A stretch of 45,184 nucleotides of DNA, from positions 1 to 45,184 of the forward strand of contig JAISRR010000210.1 of assembly GCA_031273565.1 (NCBI GenBank), given 5' to 3'. The position numbers were made by a program, and so were the translations under genes. The notes beneath the pieces are model-generated. The model worked only from the letters and a program-made list of their open reading frames with translations, made no database searches and was not told where the DNA came from. Source of the stretch: Zoogloeaceae bacterium (lineage in GTDB: Bacteria; Pseudomonadota; Gammaproteobacteria; Burkholderiales; Rhodocyclaceae). Shown one piece after another: positions 37,674-45,184 of the stretch (position 1 is the stretch's first letter; every line of letters starts with the position of its first letter).

Positions 37674-39308
37674 ATGACAAAAGCAAAAGGCGCGGGGTTG
37701 ACCCTGCGGCTCGACCCGGAGAAAAAAGCGTTGCTGGCGGAGGTGACGCCACTGGCGGAGGCCGAACCGATTGACGAGGCGTGGCTGATCGAAGAAGTGC
37801 GGCGTTTCGGGCGTTTGCGCTATCTGCCACAGGCGGCAACCGGGTTACTGGGGCGTTATAACGCCGGAGAAGCGATGGCCGATTTCGTCATCGCCCGGAT
37901 GATCGACGCGGAATTCAAGCTGCGCATGAGCGGGGACGCGATGGAGGTGACGCTGGACATCACCCCGGCGCAGGGCGGCGCGGCGCTGACCCGTTCGCAG
38001 CTTTTACAGGCGTTGGCGGAAAAGGGCGTTAAAAAAGGTTTGTTGCCGGAGGCGCTGAATCAGGCGCTGGAATGGGCGCAAACGACGGACGCCGAAATCG
38101 CGCAAAGTTTCGTCATTGCCCGGGGAAAACAGCCCGAAGCGGGGCAGGACAGTGTTTTTGAACGTCTGATTCCTGAAGCGAGGGACCGTCGCCCGAAGAT
38201 TTCAGCCCAGGGTTTGATTGATTATCGGGAGATGGGCGAGATTCCGGCCGTGCATGTCGGCGACGCGCTGATCCGGCGTCATCCGCCCACCTCCGGCACA
38301 CCTGGCTATACGACATTGGGCACGCCGGTTGCCGCCAAAGCGGGGCAGGTCATTCCCTTTGCCGAAAAACTCACTGGCGTGGCGGTCAGCCCGGATGATC
38401 CCGACCTGCTTATCGCCAGTCTCACCGGTCAGCCGGTGATCGTCAAGAATGGCGCGCTGGTCGAGCCGGTCATTACCCTGCCTGCCGTCAACATGGCCAG
38501 CGGCAATGTCGAGTTTGAAGGCAGCGTGCATATCAAGGGCGATGTCAGCGCCGGAATGACGGTGAAGGCCGGCGGCGACATCGAAATCGGCGGCATGGTG
38601 GAAAACGCCACTCTGGAAGCGGGCGGCAGCATCCTGATTAAAGGCGGCGCGCTGGGCGCGATAGATCAGGATGGCGGGCAGCATGGGCAGATGCACGGGA
38701 TACGCTGCGCGCACGATTTTCAGGCCGCCTATACGCAAAAAGTCCGCATCGAGGCGGGCGAGAACATCATCATTGCTGACATGGCGATGCAATGCGAACT
38801 CATTGCCGGACAGCATATCCGGCTGGGGCACGGGCACAAGGGGCATCTGATCGGCGGACGCGCGCAGGCCATGCTTTCCATCACGGCAAAAGTGCTGGGT
38901 TCGCCCAACCGCATCCGCACCCTGTGTCAGATTGGCGTGGATCCCGAACTGGCGAAGCATGCCAGGGCGCTTGCGGCGGAACGCTCCGGCTATGAAACCC
39001 GGCTGCTGGAATTCTCCAAGCTCCTTGCCTTCGCCGCGAAGAATCCAGCCCGATTCAGCCCGGAACAGGTGGGTAAAATACGCGAAAGCACGGCCTTCCT
39101 GTCGGCTGAAATCGCCCGCGTTCGGACAGATGAGAATGCGCTGGCTGAACAAATCGAGCTGGCCAAGGATGCCCGCGTCATCGCCGAAGAAACCCTCTAT
39201 GAAGGCGTGGAAGTGCATTACGGCCATTTGCGCTATCAGGTTGCCCGTGACAGTGGCGCGGCGCAAATCGTTCTGGCGGGCGAGGTTCTGGAGTTGGCGG
39301 CGCTATGA
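37674..39308 (+). CDS. FapA family protein (DUF342)
   Basis: RRHPPTSGTPGYTTLGTPVAAKAGQ, GNVEFEGSVHIKGDVSAGMTVKAGGDIEIGGMVENATLEAGGSILIKGGALG. Confidence 0.93.
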   Translation: MTKAKGAGLTLRLDPEKKALLAEVTPLAEAEPIDEAWLIEEVRRFGRLRYLPQAATGLLGRYNAGEAMADFVIARMIDAEFKLRMSGDAMEVTLDITPAQGGAALTRSQLLQALAEKGVKKGLLPEALNQALEWAQTTDAEIAQSFVIARGKQPEAGQDSVFERLIPEARDRRPKISAQGLIDYREMGEIPAVHVGDALIRRHPPTSGTPGYTTLGTPVAAKAGQVIPFAEKLTGVAVSPDDPDLLIASLTGQPVIVKNGALVEPVITLPAVNMASGNVEFEGSVHIKGDVSAGMTVKAGGDIEIGGMVENATLEAGGSILIKGGALGAIDQDGGQHGQMHGIRCAHDFQAAYTQKVRIEAGENIIIADMAMQCELIAGQHIRLGHGHKGHLIGGRAQAMLSITAKVLGSPNRIRTLCQIGVDPELAKHARALAAERSGYETRLLEFSKLLAFAAKNPARFSPEQVGKIRESTAFLSAEIARVRTDENALAEQIELAKDARVIAEETLYEGVEVHYGHLRYQVARDSGAAQIVLAGEVLELAAL

Positions 39309-39369
39309 TGTCAGGATTGGAAATCGGCATGAACATGTCGTTGCCGCTTACATATTGGAGGTTGTTGCG

Positions 39370-40707
39370 ATGAAAAAAATCAAGTGGACATATGCCGTGT
39401 TATTTATTGGTCTGACGCTGTTGTGGTTGATTGCCGAACAACCCTGGGCGCAATCCTACAGTCTGTTTACTTTTCGCGCGATGCTGGTTAATTACACCGG
39501 TATTCTCGTTATGGGCGCGATGAGCCTGGGCATGATACTGGCCCTGCGTCCGGTATCCGTGGAGCCGCTGCTGGGCGGACTGGACAAAAGTTATCGTCTG
39601 CATAAATGGTTGGGCGTTACCGCGCTGGTGATTGGCATCGTGCACTGGCTTTGGGCGACGGGTTTCAAGTGGGCGGTGGGCTGGGGCTGGCTTACGCGCC
39701 CCGCGCGCGGCCCGCGTCCGCAGGCGGACGGGTTTTTCATGCAGTTTGTTCAGGATATGCGTGACCCGGCCGAACACTGGGGCGAATGGGCGTTTTACAT
39801 CGCGGCGGCGCTGATTGTGCTGGCGCTGATTAAACGGTTTCCCTATCGGTTTTTTTTCAGCGCCCACCGCCTGATTGCCATTGTCTATCTGGTGCTGGTG
39901 TTTCATAGCGTGGTGCTTATCAAATTTGATTACTGGCAAAGCCCCGTGGCGTGGGTGATGCTGTTACTGATGCTCGGCGGCGTGGTGGGCGCGGTGATGA
40001 GCCTCATCCGCAGAATCGGCCACCAGCGTCGGGCGCTCGGCACGGTCGAGGCGCTGGAGCACGACGCGGCCAACCGGATATTGAAAGTGGATATACGCCT
40101 TGCCCGCGACCATTGGGAAGGGCACGCCGCCGGACAGTTTGCCTTCGTCACTTTCGGCGATGGCGAGGGCGCGCATCCGTTCACGATTTCGTCGGCGTGG
40201 AACAAAGACGGTTTGTTGAGTTTCCGCATCAAGGAATTGGGGGATTACACCGCCCGTCTGCCCGCCACCCTCAGGACAGGAGATGGCGCGACGGTCGAGG
40301 GGCCATACGGCTGTTTTCATTTCGAGAGCGACAAACCACGCCAAATCTGGGTCGCGGGCGGCATCGGCGTTACCCCCTTCATTGCCCGGCTGGAAGAACT
40401 CGCGCGGCAGGACGGCAAAGCGGGGAACATGGTGGATTTGTTCTACAGCGCGCACAAACCGGACGCGGCATTTGTCAGCCAGTTGCGGCGACTGGCGGAC
40501 GCGTCCGGGGTGACGCTGCACCTGATTGACAGCGAGCGCGACGGCAAGCTCGACGTTGCGCGTCTGTGCGAAACAGCACCTGCATGGAAAGACGCCTCGC
40601 TATGGTTCTGCGGGCCGACCGGTTTTGGGCATAGCCTGCGCCAGGGATTGGCCGCGCGCGGATTTGAGGCGCAACACTTTCATCAGGAATTATTCGATAT
40701 GCGGTGA
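39370..40707 (+). CDS. ferric reductase-like transmembrane protein with FAD/NAD(P)-binding domain
   Basis: N-terminal TM helices with LHKWLGVTALVIGIVHWLW, GQFAFVTFGDGEGAHPFTISSAW, IWVAGGIGVTPFIARLEEL, WFCGPTGFGHSLRQGL. Confidence 0.92.
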   Translation: MKKIKWTYAVLFIGLTLLWLIAEQPWAQSYSLFTFRAMLVNYTGILVMGAMSLGMILALRPVSVEPLLGGLDKSYRLHKWLGVTALVIGIVHWLWATGFKWAVGWGWLTRPARGPRPQADGFFMQFVQDMRDPAEHWGEWAFYIAAALIVLALIKRFPYRFFFSAHRLIAIVYLVLVFHSVVLIKFDYWQSPVAWVMLLLMLGGVVGAVMSLIRRIGHQRRALGTVEALEHDAANRILKVDIRLARDHWEGHAAGQFAFVTFGDGEGAHPFTISSAWNKDGLLSFRIKELGDYTARLPATLRTGDGATVEGPYGCFHFESDKPRQIWVAGGIGVTPFIARLEELARQDGKAGNMVDLFYSAHKPDAAFVSQLRRLADASGVTLHLIDSERDGKLDVARLCETAPAWKDASLWFCGPTGFGHSLRQGLAARGFEAQHFHQELFDMR

Positions 40708-40713
40708 CCAGGG

Positions 40714-40790
40714 ATCAGGTATCAGATGTCAGGTATCAAAGGCAGGGCGCTCCGGGATTGATGCCTGATACCCGATCCCTGATACCTGAT
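40714..40790. repeat. nested inverted repeats of an ATCAGGTATCA unit between convergent genes (possible bidirectional terminator)
   Basis: ATCAGGTATCAG (40714-40725) / CTGATACCTGAT (40779-40790) perfect; inner TCAGGTATCAA (40729-40739) / TTGATGCCTGA with one mismatch. Confidence 0.75.
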
Positions 40791-42913
40791 TATTCCAGCG
40801 CAAACTGCGCCTTCAGCCAGAAGGTGCGTCCCGGCTCGTTGACGCGGGTGGTTTGCGCGTAACCGGAGACATCCGCGCCGCTTTTGCTGATGGCTTCCGC
40901 ATAGGTTTTGTCAAACAGATTATCGACGCCAAAAGTGATGCGGGTGTTTTTGCGCCAGCGATAGCCGCCATTGACGGAAAACACGCCGAAACCGGCGGTT
41001 TTGCCCAGATCCTGCCCGACGATGTTGCCCTGATGCAGCGCGTAGCGGTTTTGCCGGGCAACGAGGCGCAGCAGGGTGCCCGCCGACCATTTGCCGTTAT
41101 CCCAATCCAGCATGAGTCGGCCTTCCAACGGCGGCATCTGTCCGAGCGCGTGATGGTCGCTGTTGTTTTCGCCGTGTACGTAAGCCACGCTCGCCCCGGA
41201 TTTCCAGTTGGGCGCAAAACGGTAATCGACGCCCGCCTCGCCGCCCCAGGTGGTGGCGTCGATGTTGCGGGCGATGGTGACGGCGCGAGGGCTTCCCATC
41301 ATCGCGGCGGGTTTGCCGTAACTGTTTTCAATCAGGATGTAGTCGTCAATCCTGTTGTAGAACGCCGAAGCGAATCCTTGCCAGTCGCCGGATTGCCAGG
41401 TGACGCCGACATCCAGTTGGGTGGTTTTTTCCGGGTCGATTTTGTCGAAGACGGTCAGGCTGGCGGCGTTGTTTTGTCCGGCGGCTTCTTTCATCAATTC
41501 CCAGAAATCCGGCGCGCGTTCACTATGACCCAGACCCGCATAAAAAGTGCTGTTCGTGGAGAAATCGCGCTCGTAACGGATAAAGCCGCTGCCCAATGTT
41601 TCCTTGCGCGTCTGGTTTGCCGTGGGATTGGGGCGCTTATTGGGCATCATGCTGCTGCCAAGGTTGAACGACTGCCGCTTGTCCTTCGCCTGCCAGCGGT
41701 CGCCGCGCAAACCGGCAATCAGCCGGTCGTCGGCATTCATCTGCCAGGTGAGTTCGGAAAAGAGACCGTAATTGTTGAAACGCAGATTGTCGACGCGCTT
41801 CTGGTTTCGGTAATACGTCGGTGTTCCGCTACGACCACCGCTGCGTCCGCGATGCACGTTTGCCTGCTGGTCGACGCCGACAATCCATTGCAGACGGTCG
41901 GCGGGGATCAGGGTAAACGCCAATCGCCCGCCCGTGGTTTTGCGGTCGGGATTGCTCGCCATCGCCATGCCGCTTGTGTGGCGCAGGCTGTAATTGTCCA
42001 TCACATGGTCGATGTAGTTGTAATAGGCGCTGGCTTCGATCTTGTCCAGCACGCCGCCGATGTGCGCTTTCTCGAATTTCAGCCCGTAGTTTTCGCGGTC
42101 GAACTTGCTGCCATCCATGCCCCGGTCGGCATAGGCGGCCTCGGCCCTGCTCCTGACGGCGGAAAATTCCAGACGGGTGTCTTTATCCGGCGTCCAGCCC
42201 AGAATGGCGGTGGCGCTTTCGCGCTCGTAACCGGAATGCACGCGTTGCCCGTCGCCATCCTTGTAGTCACCCGAACGGGCGTGTGTGAGGATGCCCTGCA
42301 CGTAACCCAGCGGCGTGCCGCCTTTCACGTCGAGAAATTCATCGTGGCGGTCGGAACTGGCAACGGTCAACGCGCTGTTAACCCGCCAGCCGGGTTCGGC
42401 AAAATAGGTCGGCGCACGCTGGAACAACACGGAACCGGCGGAGGCCGGGCCGTAAAGCACGCTCTGCGGACCTTTCAGCAGCGTCACCTGGTCATAGCTG
42501 TCGGGGAAAATATAGGCGGTGGGCGGATCCATGCGTCCGCCGCAACCGCCGAGAATCTGTTCGCCATCCAGCAGGATGTTGAGGCGTGAGGCGGCCATGC
42601 CGCGAAACACCGGGTCGCCGTCCGTACCGCCTTTGCGGATGACGCTCATGCCGGGCAGACTTTTCAACAGGGCTGCGCCGTCATTGGCGGGCAGGGGTTG
42701 TTGCGGCGCGCGCGGATCGAATTCGACGCGCAGCGGCAGGCGCATGGGCGGCGCGGTAACGACAATGGCATCAAGAGGCGTGTCAACAGGGACAGAGGCA
42801 GGCTGCGCTTCTTCGTGTACATGCACATGCTCCTGCGCGGCGAGCCGGGTTGAAAAAACGAGGGGAAACGCGGCGGCTACGGCGAGCGCCAGCGGAGAAA
42901 AACGGTAAGACAT
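40790..42913 (-). CDS. TonB-dependent copper receptor (OprC/NosA-like)
   Basis: Plug domain LDAIVVTAPPMRLPLRVEFDPRAPQQPLPANDGAALLKSLPGMSVIRKGGTDGDPVFRGMAASRLNILLDGEQILGGCGGRMDPPTAYIFPDSYDQVTLLKGPQSVLYGP, OprC-type; His-rich N-terminus EHVHVHEE. Confidence 0.9.
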   Translation of the reverse strand: MSYRFSPLALAVAAAFPLVFSTRLAAQEHVHVHEEAQPASVPVDTPLDAIVVTAPPMRLPLRVEFDPRAPQQPLPANDGAALLKSLPGMSVIRKGGTDGDPVFRGMAASRLNILLDGEQILGGCGGRMDPPTAYIFPDSYDQVTLLKGPQSVLYGPASAGSVLFQRAPTYFAEPGWRVNSALTVASSDRHDEFLDVKGGTPLGYVQGILTHARSGDYKDGDGQRVHSGYERESATAILGWTPDKDTRLEFSAVRSRAEAAYADRGMDGSKFDRENYGLKFEKAHIGGVLDKIEASAYYNYIDHVMDNYSLRHTSGMAMASNPDRKTTGGRLAFTLIPADRLQWIVGVDQQANVHRGRSGGRSGTPTYYRNQKRVDNLRFNNYGLFSELTWQMNADDRLIAGLRGDRWQAKDKRQSFNLGSSMMPNKRPNPTANQTRKETLGSGFIRYERDFSTNSTFYAGLGHSERAPDFWELMKEAAGQNNAASLTVFDKIDPEKTTQLDVGVTWQSGDWQGFASAFYNRIDDYILIENSYGKPAAMMGSPRAVTIARNIDATTWGGEAGVDYRFAPNWKSGASVAYVHGENNSDHHALGQMPPLEGRLMLDWDNGKWSAGTLLRLVARQNRYALHQGNIVGQDLGKTAGFGVFSVNGGYRWRKNTRITFGVDNLFDKTYAEAISKSGADVSGYAQTTRVNEPGRTFWLKAQFALE

Positions 42914-43022
42914 TGCGGGATTTCCTTCAAAAAAATTTATCCTTGTATTCCTGCTGCACAGGAACAGACCAGCACGCCGAACGTCGTCGGCGTTGCTGCA
43001 AAAAAATCAAAAGGGGGAAGAA

Positions 43023-43457
43023 TCAGGCGAAGGAAACCGGCGGCGCGTGTTTCGGCGCGTGACGCGAGTCGGGCGCGGCGGGTTGAAAACCGGCGGCGTT
43101 TGCCGGCAGGAAGACGGTCGTTGCAGGTTCGGGCGGCGGAAAGGAAAAGGCGACGACCGGCAACGAAACGCCAGCCTGAAAGAGGCAGAAAGGACAATGT
43201 GCCCCCATGTCGGGCAGGTCGCCATGCGCGGGATGCGGCTCCCCTTCCACGCTGACGCTGCTCATGCCTGCCGGGGTGCAAATCTGAAGCGTAATGGTTT
43301 CAGATGGCGACTGACCTTGCGTCAGTCGTTCCTGCGCGTGCAGATTACCAATGCCCATAGCCGTCAGTTGCAGGCAGATTGCCAGCAGGGCCAGAAGGGC
43401 AAAACCACGCGAATGGCGGCGTGAATCGTGGAGAAGGGTATGCAGGTCGAAACGCAT
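43023..43457 (-). CDS. DUF2946 family protein
   Basis: Small protein with N-terminal TM, MGAHCPFCLFQAG motif, adjacent to an OprC-like receptor. Confidence 0.8.
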   Translation of the reverse strand: MRFDLHTLLHDSRRHSRGFALLALLAICLQLTAMGIGNLHAQERLTQGQSPSETITLQICTPAGMSSVSVEGEPHPAHGDLPDMGAHCPFCLFQAGVSLPVVAFSFPPPEPATTVFLPANAAGFQPAAPDSRHAPKHAPPVSFA

Positions 43458-43687
43458 CGGCGGATTATAGACGAGAAATCCTGCCGGAGTGGGGCTGACG
43501 TTTCTCCCGTCAGGGCAATCGCACACGCAGATGTCGTCAGCTTTTGAGGAAACGCGTTGGCAATCAGCGGTTGATGAGGGGGCAGTATCGTTTGCGGTGC
43601 TGCACGCCAAAAAGTCGAACGCGCCGACCAACGGCGCGAATGCCTCCTGGAATCGCAGCCTGAGCGGGTTCAGGCAGGGCGGGTTCA

Positions 43688-43857
43688 GGTAGGGCGCTTT
43701 CTCCGAAAGCGCCGCATGTTACTAACGTTCTCGTTGGTAAAGTCATATAGAATCATAAAAAACAACAATTGAATCAATGGTGTACGTTGCGGTTCAAATG
43801 ACTTTACTTTCAAGATTGTTAGTAAACAAACGGCGGTTTCGGAGAAACCGCCCTACC
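43688..43857. mobile_element. MITE-like/BIME-like 170-bp imperfect palindrome bounded by inverted REP hairpins
   Basis: GGTAGGG...CCCTACC ends; hairpins 43693-43713 and 43832-43852; internal TTACTAAC/GTTAGTAA and GTAAAGTCAT/ATGACTTTAC inverted pairs. Confidence 0.6.
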
Positions 43858-43863
43858 TTGCAC

Positions 43864-43904
43864 CGCAGGTCAACGACGGCGGTTTTTTCGATCCCGCCCT
43901 ACCT
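43864..43904. repeat. further degenerate copy of the GGTAGGGCG REP-like hairpin
   Basis: CCGCAGGTCAACGACGGCGGTTTTTTCGATCCCGCCCTACC parallels CCGCAGGTCAATTCAACGACGGCGGTTTCGGAGAAACCGCCCTACC near 21793-21837. Confidence 0.65.
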
Positions 43905-43905
43905 G

Positions 43906-43933
43906 CCGTCATTCCCTTGCAGGGGAATGACGG
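43906..43933. repeat. CCGTCATTCCC/GGGAATGACGG palindrome, resembling dRS3-like dispersed repeats
   Basis: 11-bp perfect arms (43906-43916 and 43923-43933), 6-nt loop. Confidence 0.65.
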
Positions 43934-44050
43934 TGTTTACGGCCAGGGCCTCGGAGTCAGTTAAATGCGATTGCCCTGTTTCTCCCGTCTCTTGCTCTGT
44001 GCGCAGATGTCCTACAATACGGCCTTTCCGCTTCTCTCTTTGGAGCTTTC

Positions 44051-45016
44051 ATGACATTCAAGGTATTCATCGACGGTCGCCACGGCACAACCGGCCTCAA
44101 AATTGACGAACGGCTTTCTGTGCGTTCGGAGATTGAAATTCTCGCCATCTCCGAGGCGGAGCGTAAAAATCCGGTGGCCAGGGCGGCATGCATCAATGCT
44201 GCCGACGCCGTGTTTCTCTGCCTGCCAGACGCCGCCGCGCGGGAATCCGTCGCCCTGCTGGCGTCCGACAACACCCATACCCGCATCCTGGACGCTTCTA
44301 CCGCGCACCGCACCCATCCCGACTGGGTATATGGCCTGCCGGAACTGGATGGCGGGCAACGCGAACGGGTCAGGAAGGCCCGTAAAGTGGCTGTCCCCGG
44401 TTGCCACGCCTCCGGTTTCATCCTGCTCATGCACCCGCTCGTCGCGGCCGGTATCGTGCCCGCCGATTACCCGGCCAGCGCTTATTCCATCACCGGTTAT
44501 ACCGGCGGCGGCAAGGAAATGATCGCCAGTTACGAAACGCCGCAAACGCTGCCCGACGCCATGTTGAGTCCGCGTTTTTACGCGCTGGGTCTTACGCATA
44601 AGCACCTGCCGGAAATGCAGGCGATGACCGGACTTGCCGCCAAACCCCTGTTTACGCCCATTGTCGGTAATTTTGCGCAGGGCATGGTGGTGGCCGTACC
44701 GCTGTTGCCCCGCTTGCTCGCCAAGCCTTATGCGCCGGATGATCTGCATGCCTTCTACAGCGAGTATTACGCCGGAGAAGGGTTTATCCGCGTCATGCCA
44801 CTCGATCCCGCTCTGGCGCTGGAGAACGGCTTTTTGCCCGCCACCGCCTGCAATGGCGCGAACCGGGCGGAAATTTTCATCTTCGGGCACGGCGAACAAA
44901 TGCTCGTCGCCGCCCGTTTTGACAATCTGGGCAAAGGCGCGTCCGGCGCGGCGATTCAGTGCATGAACCTGATGCTTGGATTGCCGGAAGACAGCGGACT
45001 GAAAGCGGAAAGCTGA
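44051..45016 (+). CDS. argC: N-acetyl-gamma-glutamyl-phosphate reductase (type 2)
   Basis: FKVFIDGRHGTTGLKIDERLS, DASTAHRTHPDWVYGLPEL, AVPGCHASGFILLMHPLV, ITGYTGGGKEMI. Confidence 0.96.
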   Translation: MTFKVFIDGRHGTTGLKIDERLSVRSEIEILAISEAERKNPVARAACINAADAVFLCLPDAAARESVALLASDNTHTRILDASTAHRTHPDWVYGLPELDGGQRERVRKARKVAVPGCHASGFILLMHPLVAAGIVPADYPASAYSITGYTGGGKEMIASYETPQTLPDAMLSPRFYALGLTHKHLPEMQAMTGLAAKPLFTPIVGNFAQGMVVAVPLLPRLLAKPYAPDDLHAFYSEYYAGEGFIRVMPLDPALALENGFLPATACNGANRAEIFIFGHGEQMLVAARFDNLGKGASGAAIQCMNLMLGLPEDSGLKAES

Positions 45017-45065
45017 GAAAGTGGGCGCGCTTTGCGCTGCCCGTGGTATTATCAAAATTCACAAC

Positions 45066-45184
45066 GGGGGCGACCTGGCTTCGACGTGGGTTGCAAAGCA
45101 GCGTTGTGCATGCCGAGGTTTCAGTCACCTCGTAAATCCGCTGAAAATCAATAAACGCCAACGACGAGCGTTTCGCTCTAGCCG
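45066..45184 (+). ncRNA. ssrA: transfer-messenger RNA, 5' portion (truncated by window end)
   Basis: GGGGGCGACCTGGCTTCGACG 5' end; tag reading frame GCC AAC GAC GAG CGT TTC GCT CTA GCC = ANDERFALA at 45157-45183, typical betaproteobacterial tag. Confidence 0.96.

Noticed and set aside
1-45184. CRISPR arrays, prophage, rRNA or tRNA genes
   Set aside because: No regularly spaced direct repeats, phage structural genes, rRNA or tRNA sequences recognised; only tmRNA is present at the right edge.

Overview
The window (about 45 kb) looks like a moderately GC-rich betaproteobacterial chromosome segment, and most of it is ordinary core genome. From left to right it contains: a PrdX/YbaK-like deacylase; metF; a Kef-type antiporter; kdsD-kdsC-lptC-lptA; two tandem phasins; xerC-DUF484-dapF; a GNAT acetyltransferase; two LpxL/HtrB acyltransferases; metK; a pirin; an old yellow enzyme; a DUF805 protein; metH; a GST; sbcD; a type I restriction-modification operon with dinD and a DUF1016 nuclease between hsdS and hsdM; sbcC; a membrane/zinc-ribbon protein; a periplasmic binding protein; a DUF342/FapA protein; a ferric-reductase-like protein; an OprC/NosA-like TonB receptor plus a DUF2946 protein; argC; and the 5' part of tmRNA (tag ANDERFALA...). 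The strongest candidates for something undescribed are: (1) a structured metK 5' leader with nested hairpins, a potential loop pseudoknot and an 11-bp stem that covers the Shine-Dalgarno, which I cannot assign to a known SAM/SAH riboswitch class; (2) the five-gene hsdR-hsdS-dinD-DUF1016-hsdM operon lying between sbcD and sbcC; (3) several dispersed palindromic repeat families, including a 170-bp MITE-like element bounded by inverted REP-type hairpins; (4) an AT-rich intergenic region with a cluster of DnaA-box-like sites. All calls come from reading the sequence and the supplied translations; no database search was run.
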